Source of the DNA: Stratiolaelaps scimitus
Lineage: Eukaryota; Arthropoda; Arachnida; Mesostigmata; Laelapidae
Reading direction: 5' to 3'
NCBI GenBank assembly: GCA_019614645.1
Contig: JABWDB010000009.1
Location: 9,219,501 to 9,283,500 of the forward strand
DNA length: 64,000 bases
A program made the position numbers and the translations under genes. Under the pieces are notes generated by a model, which was not told where the DNA came from, ran no database searches, and saw nothing but the letters and a program-made list of their open reading frames with translations. Below are positions 47,823 to 60,272 of this stretch, piece by piece. How positions within the stretch are numbered: position 1 is the first letter of the stretch; each line of letters begins with the position of its first letter.

Positions 47823-47823
<1 letters not shown>

Positions 47824-48095
47824 CGTAATAAGTATTCATCTCCTGGCCCGTCTCCACTCCGCGCCTTGCACGATCTTTAATAAATATTTCCCATCCTTTA
47901 CTAATTGGCCTCATGGTTGCCTCCATTGCAATTGAGACGATATTCTCCATTAGCATCATATCCGCATTTGCGCGTTTTCTTTGCGCGAGCTCGCACAGCC
48001 ACCTTTCGTTGTAATGGAAACGCTATCATGTGCGTAGAAGCGAGCCGCAAGCCAATGGACAACAGCCCACATTAAACAAGCACCTTACCTTTTGA

Positions 48096-48167
48096 CTATA
48101 CCGTTATTGTTACATCATCCTTCCCATCTCTCTGATCCACTGCTTGCTGCACCTCTGCTAAGAATTG
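48096..48167 (-). CDS. Possible terminal exon
   Basis: 72 nt reading FLAEVQQAVDQRDGKDDVTI and ending in TV then TAG, after an AG at the end of an ATTATTATT-rich run. The C-terminal ITV would fit a class I PDZ-binding end. A strong GTAAGG donor lies just past the stop. Weak acceptor. Confidence 0.25.
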   Translation of the reverse strand, partial: QFLAEVQQAVDQRDGKDDVTITV

Positions 48168-49371
48168 CTGTTATTATTACGAATCGCTACGAATCGACCG
48201 AACGCGTCCAGGTATCAACATAAAAACGAGACAAATATCTACGCGGTTCGCGGTTTCCTCGTTGTGTTCAGCAGATTCGAGAGATAGAGAGCGAGCGAGA
48301 GAGATGGCTTTCCCGCATTAGGTTTAGTGAGTTTCGAAGCAAACTGGGACCGTCGAACGATTGTTACCGTCAGATGTCGTCATGCTGTGGGTGACCATCA
48401 GTGTTCTATCGTGTTTCGAGCCTATGCGGCAGCGTTAGGCCGCTAAACCAAGCTGAGATTGGTGAGCGTGTGGCTGGATTGAGCGATTGCTCCAGCGGTC
48501 ATTGGCATAGCACCCACTCGGCGAAAACCACCGCCACCCGGCGACTGTGTCGGCCGACACCGCAGTGAAAGCACAAGGTTCAGTGCTACTTGTCTCGTTG
48601 CGCTGCACATTGGAGTCAAGTGTCGTCTGCCTGACCACAGTGGCACATATTCCTGCCTGCTCTAGACCGGCCTCATCAATTGTTCAATTATTGTATGTTA
48701 TAATCTATGACATTGTTGCCGCTTCATGGGGTGACGTTGAGGACCCGTTGTCGTGGCCGCAGTTGATCAGCTTGCTGGGCTGTATATACTAATAATATAT
48801 ATATGTCGAACGAAATGGCCCAGTGTGCTGTCAGGTGACTCCGGATGACAGCCTTATCATGATCTGCACGCTGCATAGGATTCATCTGATGTGGTCCTAT
48901 ATCCGGTCTGGGCAATTTATTCAAACGTACAAAAAATTACCGAGATGTGCTACAACTTCAGGTGTTCGCTAACACTGGGAATTTGTGAGGCCGCGTCAAT
49001 TGTGTTATGGAAATCAGAGCTATGTATATGTATCCGCAGGGCTATAGCGGCACATAGCGCGAATAAGAATTTCAACTAGTAACTACTTTCACATCGTAGT
49101 ATCTAATTTAGATGAATATATTTCAGAAATTTGTATTAAGTTGTTTTTTTTTGTGTTTGATAGTTGTTTTCCTTTTTAACTTTGAGAGTTTTGTTGAATA
49201 TTTCGATTGGTGCTACAGCAACATCAAACTCCCGAATTGTCTAAGGGTGCGCAATAGATCAAGAATTAATTTTTACTTACAAAGTGTAACACCAACGGTC
49301 CTTGTAATAACAACCCCTTGAGTTTCAACTCGACGTCAAAGGTGAAGAAATCAAATGTGTTTACCTTACAG

Positions 49372-49536
49372 AGCTATCACCCTTGAAGTGTCTTTAAGAT
49401 GCGTCGAAAAGCTAATTTCCTGCCGCGTCCAACTAACCAAAAAAAGTCGGATCTTGCCTCATTCTTGTCCCAGTTTTCTCCAAGTCTCCCAAAAGGCGTT
49501 CAAGCTTCACTAAAGCGTTATTCCAGCCGACTATAA
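49372..49536 (+). CDS. Small open frame after a strong acceptor
   Basis: Acceptor atgtgtttaccttacag ends at 49371. ATG at 49399 (aagATG) opens 45 codons (MRRKANFLPRPTNQKKSDLA...), basic and Ser/Pro rich, to TAA at 49536. The minus strand of the same stretch also reads well (WNNALVKLERLLGDLEKTGT), after an AG at about 49538. Only one strand is likely to be coding and I cannot decide which. Confidence 0.3.
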
Positions 49537-49559
49537 TCCACTCGTATTTGAGTAGAATT

Positions 49560-49630
49560 CCTTGAAGCGATGGCGGGCGAGAAGCCCGCTATCGTAAACA
49601 AGATGGCGTCCTTTCCGCCATAGATAACAC
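49560..49630. promoter_or_regulatory. GATGGCG motifs with inverted repeat
   Basis: gatggcgggc and gcccgctatc form a ten-base stem. aagATGGCG, the core of YY1/Pho-type sites, occurs just after. Together with the GC rise that follows, this suggests a promoter-proximal region. Confidence 0.25.
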
Positions 49631-52600
49631 CGCCAGTGATCGATATCCCACTGGTGGTGGTGTCGGTGCCGCCGCCGCCGCTACTGACCAATATGTTTTA
49701 TTTATTTCGTCATTTTTTTTTGTCTGCGCCCCTATCGCTGTGCTCCGTCTCGTTTACGCGAATTAGAACGATCCCCCCACCCCCCCCCCCCCGGATGGCG
49801 TCAGCAGCGACCCATCAGACGAACGCATCGAAGTTTGCGGAGAGGGGGCTGTCGGTTTTGGCTTGTTTACCCCTATTTCCGCCGCTGACGTTGAGCCTCA
49901 GTAGCTGGCGTACCACGACGGTGCGAGTCAAGAAGTCTGGGTGTAGGCCCTCCCCGGTGGCCTGCAGCTGCCCTAGCTCCAGCTCGGTTTAGCCTTTTGA
50001 AGCGGTCTCTCTCTCTCTCTCTCTCGCTTTCCTCTTCCCTTTTCGAAGACAGTCCGTCAGGAGCATCGAATCGACGCTTTGGTACTGTTTCGCTACCGCG
50101 TCGTTCCAACATCCGTTCGTCGATGGCCCCGTTCATCTAAAGCGTCTCGAGCGTCGATTTGTGGACAGAGTGAAAGAGAAAGAAAGAGAGCGAGAAAAAG
50201 GAGAAGAACTGACGGTATAGTTGGGATGGGAAATTGCTAAAGGCGTAGCAGACGAGCGGCCAGGACCAAGGACGATGCCGGAGCTGTGCAGTAGCAGCAA
50301 AGGAACGGTGGAAGCGAACGATGAAGCTAGTGTTGGCTCGCCGACAGCGTTGGCTGGCGAGTAGCAGTGCTCGTCGACGTCGAATGGCCTAAGCGATGAA
50401 GAGTCTCAGGGGTTTGTTGGGAGTCGGTGGGGCCACGCTGAGCGGTTCAGCCGGCTCGGGCGGGTGCGCCTGGGCGAACGGACGAACGTTCAGTGGGGGG
50501 CGTGGAAGAAGGCAGACACGATTGCTGCTGCTACCGCTTTTGGTACTGTAAAGAGATCGGAATCGCTTGAGACCATTGGGATAGACGGGAAAACGCAGGG
50601 GAAGAGACGAAAGACTTAAGGTTGTGGGGTACGCTATACGACAGCTGATTCTTCCTGCTTGTCTTCTTCACCCCCGAGCCCACCCCCGAGGTCCCGCTGT
50701 TCGAGCGACGATACGCACAAGCGAAATACGGAGAGCGTGAGATAGAGCGAAAAAAACGGAAGATATATATAAAGAGAGAGAGAAAGAGAGAAGTAAGCAG
50801 TATGGGAGAACTGGTGGAGACGGCAAAGATCTTCGGGGACGTCCCTTCTTTCGCTGTGGCCTTTTGCGTCGATCGGCCTCTTCATCGTGACCCCCGCCCC
50901 CGCCTCGTCTCTTCGTATATCTATCCTTTCTCACCGCGCAACTGCGCCAGCTCCACGTCCATCTATCGGGGAACCTGCAATTTGGCAATGTCGACGATTT
51001 CGCCTGCCTAGCCAAGCCTAGCATAACATTACATCTCATCGTCGCCGCCGCCACTCTTGTTGGCGTTGCCTGAGCGGGCAGCTGAACGGTGTGAGTCTAA
51101 GATCGAACAGGAGACAAGCAGCTCCCTGATGCGCGCCATTGACGGTACAGAGTGGGGGGCAGTGTGTTACCCCCGCGCCGTGATCCTGACAATGGGTGGA
51201 TCGGCGACGCCGTGAAGGGAAGGCAAATAAGCAGACAAGCGGACGGCCAAGCCAATCGACGTCTTCGCCGCTGACACAACCCGACATACCAATTTGTATC
51301 ATCTGACAGACATCTACATCATTTACTGCAGCCACTGTCGTATCTACCTAAGTGGAACCAAAGAGGCGAACTTCTCCGAGTTGGACTTCGCTCGCTCCTG
51401 TGTTGGATTGCAGCAGCTGTTACTGCAACCATATTGAGCTTTGATTAATTTGGGTTGATTTCTACTTCAGAGCAAAAATCGTGGTGTAGCTACGTTATAG
51501 ACAAAGCTATAATTAAATTTCAGATCATTTTGGCTACCGTCGTTTGTAATCAACGTCTGGTAGTTCATACTCTGTTCACTAATAAACGGATGGCCTACGG
51601 AATTCTCAATACGGACAAACGTGTTTGTGTAAATATCAGGCACGGCAATACAGTATTATTTAAACCCGAGTTGTGCATCTAACGCGCAACCTCTCTCACT
51701 CTCATTAAGCTTTCGTAGCTGGTGCAGTGCTGAGAGCCGCCATTCAACCCCAGCGGATTATGCTGTATTAAAATGCTAATAACTCTCATTAAAAAGATCA
51801 TTGAAAGTGTGAGGGCAGGCTCAGCCAGCTCGTGAGGGCGCCACTATGGGACAGCGCCTATGTTTAGCATCGTTAAAGCCTTTGCTGGTTAAAACCCTTG
51901 GTTATTGTCTCCCATAGCATTCAAACATGGGAGCGTGTGCTCGATATTTCGATATTTTGTCAATAATAATAATAATTATTATTATTATCCTATTACTATT
52001 TACTGTATTACCATTGCTATTATTGTTTATCAGTTGTTGTTATCGAAGCATCTCACACGAGGTGTAGTGACAGTTGTCGGTAAACAAAGCCGCTCACCAA
52101 GATGAGAAGGAGGATGGCGGGCCTATAATACTATACAACACACTTATAGCAACAACAGCAAACTAACGCGGAGAATCTATGTTCTTATTCGCCGTTCGCT
52201 GTTTCATAGAAATTGCCGTTGCTGGGAGTCGTACAATCGAGCAAAGTCGAGTTTCGTTCGGAGTCGGAAGTCCATCGCCCCACGGCGATGTATGGGGGCA
52301 GTTAATCCTCTCATCAACTTGATGAAACTTCCATGAAGAGGCTTACAAAGGGGCTCCGCGTCGGCCTGACTCTGATAGAACAGCACAGGCGTCCTGTGAC
52401 TTGAGAGCGCTTTTTCGACTGATTGTTTGACAGTGGGTGGGGACGCCTACTCGGCGGCCTATGAGAAATCTGATACATCATACCTACCCATATTTGCCGT
52501 CACTTCGACTGATATATTCAGGCCGCCTATGGAGACATTTCGTTCCTGGAACGGGAACAGGCAGTTTTCGTGGACTGCGAATTTTCATCGACGTACTAAA

Positions 52601-53097
52601 AACACTGTTGACACGTCCCATTGCGTTCAGAAGCGGCTCAGAAGTGCGGCGCCCTTTGGTTTGGTTGGCTCTGCGTGTACATGCGTTTACAAATGTGTTT
52701 GTTCGATTACTTCTGCATCCATTCATGCATAGTATAACTCTGCAATGCCTCTACGCGCATGCAGCAAGGTCACGTCGTCGTTGTCACGGCAACTCGTTTC
52801 GGGCAAAGCGCCATTACTGCTTTCAGTTAGTTTCGCCTTTTGCTATTATTTGTTCCTCTTGATGTGAACTTAGAGAAACTTTTTTGCTGGCAAGACCTTT
52901 GGCTCCGAGATCGGGAGTCAGCTTTGGAGAAGGCAGAGCAAGGAGCATTAAGCCGAAGCAACCGTCTACCATTACAGACATTTGTTGTAGTCCGATTGTC
53001 GCCATTTGATTGCTGCCGTTTGTGCAGCGCAGCTGAAGCGCCAGCATCCTGTCGCGAGTCTCAGCCTTACACAGGCATCATCTACCTTCTCCCCTCG

Positions 53098-53098
<1 letters not shown>

Positions 53099-53186
<88 letters not shown>
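53099..53186. repeat. (TC)n followed by (TTTC)n
   Basis: About 70 bp of perfect TC on the plus strand, then TTTC units. Such purine-pyrimidine mirror tracts can form triplex DNA. Confidence 0.95.
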
Positions 53187-53187
<1 letters not shown>

Positions 53188-54506
53188 TTGCGTTATGTCG
53201 TGGCTTCGGGCGTACGCCCTTGAGAAAACTGTTCAAGTGAGAATTTCCTGCCGATAGATTGCCAATGGTGTGCGTGCGTGCGTGCGCTGGCGATGAAGTC
53301 GCCGGCGCCGCCACCACCGCAGCCCCTCCTGATGACTGGATGGTCTGCACCGCTTCTGGGGGATCCATACACTTCCACATCTTCTGGTCGCTCGCACTTG
53401 AGCTCGAATTTGAACTCAAGACAGAAACTGAGAGAGGGAGAGACCTCTAACTGCAGCAGCAGCAGCAGCTACTACAGCAGCAGCACCACCACTTTTTATC
53501 GAGCGTTGTATTATTGATGGCGGGGTGCCAGCAGCATACTGCTTCGAGCGGCGTGTTTTATGAGGATGTCATCGCGAAACGCGTGGGATGGGACAACGGA
53601 AAAAAAGTCGGGGCGCGGTGATCACTGGTGGATATCGTTTGCGGTGCTGGACGGCGTCATGAATGAAGCGGCGCCGGCGGCAGTGACAATTATTTGTGAC
53701 GGCCTGCGGAACACGGGCAAACTGTCTGTCGTCGGCGAGTCCGGAAACGTCTCGAGTCGATGAAAAAAACGGGACGAAACAATGAGTGAGACTCCTCGGT
53801 GCCACTTTTCTGATGCACTTTTTCTCTACATCTTCTCCGATTCGCGCAGGCAGCGCCGAAGGGTCTGGAATTACCTACCTATATGCAGGAGCTCAATGCC
53901 CGGAGAGCCCGCGGTTCACGAAGGGCACTTTAGCCACCACTTTATGATTGAGATGGGATGTTGCTTGTTTGACAATTCGGCATTGTATAATATACTATAC
54001 ATGTAATTATATTATAGTATTATTATTATATTAACTATTATTCATGTTGAGCTGGTAGTAATGTTGAAATTGATATAAATAACAATAATTGTGTTTATAA
54101 AGGACCCATTTTTGAGATTACAGTAAGACCATCAATATTGATCATCATCCAATATTTACATCTATTTCTTTGTAAACTTTCATATAATACAATGTACCGA
54201 CACCACTGATGTGACACTTTAGAATGATTCGTGTAGACGAGCGTCACTATTCCACCATGACCTCGTCTTCATTTTCACACAGAGGTCTACAGTAATCTAA
54301 TGAGAACAGTCCTATTGTATATCAACATCGCTGCATTCGGCCGGATGGTTGGCCGGCAACCGAGTTTCGTTATAACTGACGTCCAGCGTATAAGCAGGCT
54401 GGAAAGCTCGCTAGGAAGTCTCCGAAGCGCCATCTCTGTAATGCCGCTGCCAAAGCGAAGTGGGGGTCTGAAAACGCAAACAGAAAAAAAGTTGGCGAAC
54501 ACTCAC

Positions 54507-54539
54507 TTGCCGAACGGACTGTGCGTGTATTAGGTTCAT
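54507..54539 (-). CDS. Possible short first coding exon
   Basis: ATG one base after an AG acceptor opens MNLIHAQSVRQ and ends at CAA|GTGAGTG. Only 33 nt, so support is the splice site and start codon only. Confidence 0.2.
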
Positions 54540-54745
54540 GCTGTTCAGTTATGGTTATATGGTTTGCGTGCGTGTCGACTCGTATACAGGCTTCGTTTCG
54601 TTAGCTGCCGTCTGCCGCCTTCTACGTTTCTTCATAGTTTCAGAGAATGCGATCCTGCTCTCTCGCACCTATGTTATACCTATGGAGAAACACTCCCTAC
54701 ACTCCCTCCGCTCTCTACCTCTATCTCTCTCTTACTATACTTCAG

Positions 54746-54812
54746 GTGCAAACTAGATGGCAGTAGTCGTGCGTGTGTCGGTGTTTGAGCTCGTTCATAA
54801 TAAAATAAAAAC
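54746..54812 (+). other. Possible terminal exon with polyadenylation signal
   Basis: A very pyrimidine-rich acceptor (tctctcttactatacttcag) is followed by a 13-codon open frame and stop, then overlapping AATAAA signals at 54799-54808. Confidence 0.25.
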
Positions 54813-55214
54813 GTGTTGTTACTCGTTGAGTTGAGACAGAAAATTTCTAAGTTAGTTCGCCACAGCAGCAGTACCGGCAGAGGCAGCCGCTGCGGGAAAA
54901 AGTGTGGGCTTGAGTGTCTAAGAACAAGCGACCCGTTCAGCCAGGCTGAAGCCAGCTAGCCATAGAGTCAGCTGGTCTATCCTGTCGGTGGAATCTTCAA
55001 GAACACTGCGATCACGAAATATGAAACGCTCATAGTATCACTACCCGCAGAGGGGGTACGAAGCTGATGACCGCGAACGACTCACGTCGACTCGTGGAGG
55101 GTTGTACCGCGTGCACAGCGCAGCACAGCACAAGCACACTCCGGATTTTACGGCAATGACAAAAACAGAAAAAAAAATGTGAATTCACAGGCGGCCTCAA
55201 CTCGAGGCCGCGCG

Positions 55215-55255
55215 TGCATATATAAAGGGTATGCCTGGCAATCTGAAGACGTCAG
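55215..55255 (+). promoter_or_regulatory. TATA box
   Basis: cgtgcaTATATAAAGGg with the TATAAA core at 55221 in a GC-rich setting. The start site would be near 55250. No coding exon recognised downstream. Confidence 0.3.
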
Positions 55256-58200
55256 ATTTCACTTATTTCTCCACCAACCTATGCTGCTCTTTTTCCCTTT
55301 GTCCGGGGTTTAAGGCAAACGTCTCCTGTACACCTGAGTGTAAAAAGAGAAAGCAGAAATAATACCTGTGCTATGCACACATCTGTCTATTCAAACGTAC
55401 CCCGCTCAGAGACGCAGTGCATTACAGCCTCTTACGTGCCACCAATCTGTGCCATAGCCCTGGCCAATATCTAAGTTCAGTGCTGACACGAACGAACAGA
55501 GGTTCGTTCTCGAATCGACGGAATCAGGTACAAGGCCACTCTGCTGCAGCTCTTGCAGAAATACTTAATCTATTAGCTAATCGATTAGTATTTCTGCCTG
55601 ATTTATTATATTCGATGATGGTTATAGTGATTATGGAGGTGTGATGACTTTCGAAGGCAGGAATTGAAAGGAGAAAGGAACGCACGATGAAATTGGATAG
55701 TGTTATAGAGGCGCACATTTTGTTAATGGCTACAAAATTGCTATTTTCTCTATTGGGCATTCGCTCTGCCCCTTCTTAGCGGATTTAATTTAAACGAAAC
55801 TGGAAGCAATGAGCCATAAATAGCATCTTGACCCCACGCGAAAGTGAGCTCTCTCGATGTGGCAAAAGAACACATATGCCGTGCTTATATAGGTTATGTC
55901 CCTACGCCAAGGGTGAAGGTTTAAATAGCCCATTTATATAGCCCCTTGCTAACGGGTGCTAGGCATCCGCTGAGCATTTGCGAATATTTGTAAGCAGTAG
56001 ACACATGGGACATCTACGAGCGGGTAGTCAATCGTTACATCGTCCTTTTAGGGCCTGTGAGCACAAGATGCTCTCTCTCTCAAAATCTCCCTCACTGTAT
56101 GCAAGTAGAATGTGAAATCTGTGAAATTGTTTACTGACATAGAGTCTGTCGTAGTCACACCCACACATACATATACACACGCAGAAAGAGCGAACCAGTT
56201 AGCGAGCCAACGCGGATGACGGAAGCTACCCCGAGTTCTCGTGATGGCCAGCTCTGGTAATTCTGTCCCGACTTGATGCCATGGGCTAACCTAACCAGTT
56301 AACTAGTCTGTGCATGTTCGTTGGCGGTTGCACGACTCGAGGACCGACCGTCGAGCTGACTTCTACAACGACTATGCCAGCCGCCGCCACCACCACCACC
56401 GCCAGCACCTTCTCCTCGTCCGTCTGTACCAGCTAATTATGTCACCTCGTCCCAGACATCGGTAGAAACAGACCGAACGTCGTCCAACCGGCCAAGCAGA
56501 GAGAGCCCCACGACTATCGCCACCACAGGTCGACACAACCCCCCCCCCCCGCCCGTTTGCCTCGATTCCGCGTTTCCTCTCAACAACCCCAACGCCCTGC
56601 CCTGATTTGCTCCCATCTACGCCCTCACAAACAACTTGAATGCTTGCCTTCTGCGGACGGGACTCAGACAGGCACCGGGCCATCTGGTCATCCGGGTAGT
56701 ACGCAATGGCCCGTGACGCTCTACCACCAGCTACCTTACTTATATACTCGCCCCGCGCCCCTATATCATCATAAAAATAACTGCATGAGGGCTACACCGG
56801 CGGCCGCAACGGCAGCAACTATGGGATGATTATGATGATAATGACGACAACGATGATGATGACGATTATTACGATCACTGCGATGACGCGGCAGGGCACT
56901 ATACATATATATATATAAAATGACGTGACCTCGAAACTTTGTCGGTGGGTCATGTGAAATCGTCACCAGCGAACGAACCGGCAGCATCCGGCCTTCCTGT
57001 CCAGCGTTTGCAGCAGCGATTATCTTACTTACTTAAGGTCATTAGCATTATTTTTTATTGCTTCCTTCACTCGGCTTCGAACATTCAACACTATCATGTA
57101 TGGATGTATATATATGTACAAGTGTTTCCTACGAGTCAGTTATCGGAATTGGGAGGGATTACAATTTAAATTCGGGGGTGAAACGAGAGAAAGGACAGGT
57201 CCGGCGTTCGGGAGGGGGGTGCTTGAACGTAGATTTATAACAGATCTCTGAATGGAGGAGCTTGGGGACTAGCGGACGATAGAGAGAGGCAGTTTGGTGG
57301 CTAAGGACGGACGACGTGGCAGGTGCGGGAGCGGGCTGTAGGTTGCCGTTGTAGAATAATATAGGCGTATGATATGTATACGAATATAGGAGAAGATGTG
57401 AGCGTCTGTTGCTCAGTAAGTATAGAGAAACTATCCACAGATAGACATTTCGCTGATTTCAGGTTTATTCTATCTCCCACGCAAATGTTCGTCTTCTGGC
57501 GAAGTAGTTGGTTTATATATATATAAATTTTTTTATGGTATTCACAAGTGAATTTTGAAAATATGCAAAATGTGAATTCAAATATATGTTCGAAGTCAAA
57601 TCAGAAGGAAAATAATGTACTATTTCATCATCCCTCGATACACCGACGCAGCCGCTGTCTATTACCAGTTTGCAGTGTACTATATATACACGATGTTGTG
57701 TGTGGCTTGAGCTGCCGGGGACATTATCCTATCCGATGTCGAAATGTCTCATTTACCATGATAGAAGATGATCCTCATCATTTGTGTCGGTTTCGTTGTA
57801 GGGCAACGTATATTTTTCACGTTATTAGCCCAAAGGAAAGAAAAGAAGAGAAAGAAATGTACACGAGGATGTCTTTATTGATATGAGACATTGATACGTT
57901 GTTTCTATACTTTTCATTACAAATAATATGTGATATCCTATAACAGTAACAGCTCGTACACCGGTAGCACTTTGACATAGCTAATTGTTCGTTCAGAATA
58001 CGCCACGTGAGCGTCCATCTATTATATCTTTAAAGTCACAACAAGCGGATTCGAATGACGAACCTGTGTTTGAGATCTCCAACGCATGCAGCTAGTTCAC
58101 CCATGTTATCGACATCGTTTATAAGTATGCTAATTTGCTGATGCTAATAGGCCCCCGTCCTACGGTGCGCGTTCTTCCTGGACGTTCTCGAACGGCGAGC

Positions 58201-58994
58201 CAAGAAGAAAGTACGGAGTCTTTATGGACGCCATTGCGACCGTAGTGTAGATTATGCCCAAACGGCTGACCGTGGAGCAAGCGGGCTTGGGCGTTCTCGA
58301 AACTCAGAAAGAGGCCTAGCTGACGAGCCGCCAGCCGCGTGCCATGAGTGCACCGAGACTGCGTTTTCAAGCTAGAGAGGACGAGATAGACAGATGTATA
58401 GAGCGAGAGAGAGAGGAAGAGAGAGACTCTCTTTCAAAGTCAAGCAAGAAGTCTAAACTTTTAATCTTGAAATGAATTCTCATTTGCATTTTCGCTGAGG
58501 GTAAAGAGGGCACGGCCGCGGTTTCCGAATGGCCCGCAGACGTCACACACAACAGTCGCTGGACGGGTGAGTTTAGCCGGTCGCATTTCTGTCTCGTGAC
58601 TGTATGTTGCGAACCCGACGTTGAATGCAGGCGAAATGTGTCACCCTGCTGCACCGAGATGTTTACGGCTTGGCAAATCGCACGCCTGGCCTTGGGGGTG
58701 GGCAAGTTCGTAGAGGGCGAGCATGCAATAATAGAAGGTCGCACACGTCCAAATGACCACCAAGCAATGCTGTGTGTCCTAGGCTGTGATAGTGTATATT
58801 GCAGGGTCATTGTCTTGTTACCAGTCTCGAGAGATAGGTCAGTTCGCAAAAGTTTGTTTTGCTCTGAAGCCATTGCTGCTTTATGGAGGTAGCTAATAAG
58901 CAATACGATGGTGGCTCAAGAAATGCTAGTGTCGTAGGGCTGGCTGTGAAATCTTGATCGCCATGATTTTCAAGTCAGCGTTCTTTACGTCGGG

Positions 58995-59441
58995 CTAGAA
59001 TGTGCAGAGGGTGCTGTTGAACATCGTCAACAGTTCCATAAGGGGGTCGGCCATGGTGTTGGCATGCTCACGCAAGCCAACACCCCCTTTAAAAAAAAAG
59101 AGTGTGCTGAGGGTAGTAATATAAACTGAGTCTATATACAATATAGATTGAGATAAGTTTCGTAATGTCATCCCAATACGTGTGGCGTCCCCTAAAATAG
59201 ATAGAGCAGCAAGAATCATGCTGAAAGCAGGCGTAACGAACATTTTAGCATGGGACATATTCTTAGAAAATTCATCGAAATTGGCTTCCTCGAAGCTATA
59301 GGTCGATTGGCAATCGATGTTCTCGGTTGCTTGTGTGCTTGGCCCGGCACGAAGAGAAATTCGCGACGTCTGATCCAAGTTTAAGAGCTGTTGTAGCGTT
59401 CCGATCAGACGTTCGGATCTGGTGTGGAGCACCTGATCTGT
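58995..59441 (-). CDS. Membrane-protein exon, possibly chemosensory-receptor-like
   Basis: A 145-codon open frame, much longer than its surroundings. It contains FEEANFDEFSKNMSHAK, hydrophobic stretches FVTPAFSMILAALSILG and YIDSVYITTLSTLFFF, then REHANTMADPLMELLTMF and a stop. The order (helix, loop, helix, then an amphipathic Ala-Asn-Leu segment) recalls the late part of insect-type gustatory receptors, but the diagnostic last helix (TYxxxxxQF) is absent or in an exon not found. The true 5' splice site may be inside the frame. Confidence 0.35.
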   Translation of the reverse strand, partial: TDQVLHTRSERLIGTLQQLLNLDQTSRISLRAGPSTQATENIDCQSTYSFEEANFDEFSKNMSHAKMFVTPAFSMILAALSILGDATRIGMTLRNLSQSILYIDSVYITTLSTLFFFKGGVGLREHANTMADPLMELLTMFNSTLCTF

Positions 59442-59647
59442 TTACACTTACATATTCGATGAATCCGAGATGTGCAGGTACGGCCAATTCAGAGTATTCA
59501 CTCTTATTGTTGTTATTATTACTCACTTATTATTATTCATATGCCGAATCTGTTTGTGCCTGTCTCTAATAGACAGAGCTGAAGCAGAAGTGAGAGCCAC
59601 ACGTCATTTGTGCATCCGGCGTCGCGCCTTTAGATCCGCGAATACTA

Positions 59648-59758
59648 AGTGACAATATCAGCCATTTGTCTAACTTCGGCGTGCTTAAATCGAGCCCAAC
59701 CACCCCAAGTCTCGAAATCAATTGATTCATGAACTTGTGCAAATCGCTCTTCAATAAA
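59648..59758 (-). CDS. Exon of the 59-60 kb minus-strand gene, two readable frames
   Basis: After acceptor gattgatatccgcctag, the frame in phase with the exon at 60001 reads LLKSDLHKFMNQLISRLGVV and GLDLSTPKLDKWLILSL. Another frame reads ERFAQVHESIDFETWGGWAR and ends at TAG (59650-59648). The first has the phase, the second the more typical composition. No clean donor was found, so the downstream join is open. Confidence 0.4.
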
Positions 59759-60000
59759 CTAGGCGGATATCAATCGTAATTGCAGCATCTTACTTCTGTA
59801 TTATAATATAGATCAAGGTGATAATTTTTTCTTCTGGCATACACCCTATGCAAAGTTGAGCTTATTGGTTCGTCCATTCACAGTATGAGTGTAATGAAAC
59901 CAATGAGTCACTAATTAGCTTCGAACTCTCACATTATCAAAGTTAGATTTCATTCATTGTTTACTATTTATTCAGTCTGTGATTGGTGAGGCTAGCTTAC

Positions 60001-60090
60001 GAAATCCATTTTTCAGTGCTCACAATGCTTGGGGAGTCGACATGATCTTTATCGGGACGAGGCGACTTGTTGAACAGAGGCTTGCATTTC
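60001..60090 (-). CDS. Exon of the 59-60 kb minus-strand gene
   Basis: 90 nt with strong sites (gcttcttcgttttctaacag and GTAAGCTAGC). The only frame open throughout reads KCKPLFNKSPRPDKDHVDSP and ends STEKWI. One-base start, two-base end. Confidence 0.45.
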
Positions 60091-60228
60091 CTGTTAGAAA
60101 ACGAAGAAGCTAGCCTGCTCTCTATTCCAATACTTGTTGCTATAGTAGTTTCTCTTATGGCGCTGCTACCGCTGAAATGTATATATGCATACATATATGT
60201 AAATGAATATTTATATTTATGTATAGAA

Positions 60229-60270
<42 letters not shown>
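60229..60270. repeat. (TA)n array
   Basis: Uninterrupted TA run upstream (minus-strand sense) of the 59-60 kb locus. Confidence 0.9.

Positions 60271-60272
<2 letters not shown>

Larger units (their letters stand above)
42625..49371. other. GC-rich blocks and SINE, no supported gene
   Basis: Triplet-rich stretches at 43.1, 44.4, 45.66, 46.0 and 46.5 kb (CTG, GCC, GAC) give open frames on both strands that follow the repeats. The SINE at 45.0 kb is the only clear element. Confidence 0.4.
49537..58994. other. Mixed GC-rich and AT-rich sequence, few supported features
   Basis: Includes a 14-C run at about 49780, GA/TC tracts, and GC-rich stretches at 50.2-51.3 and 56.3-56.8 kb. Frames at 58.4-58.9 kb are long but unlike protein. 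Confidence 0.4.

Noticed and set aside
58367..58903. 178-codon minus-strand frame
   Set aside because: Ends in Ser/Leu low complexity from a GA tract and lacks a consistent fold-like composition or splice sites.
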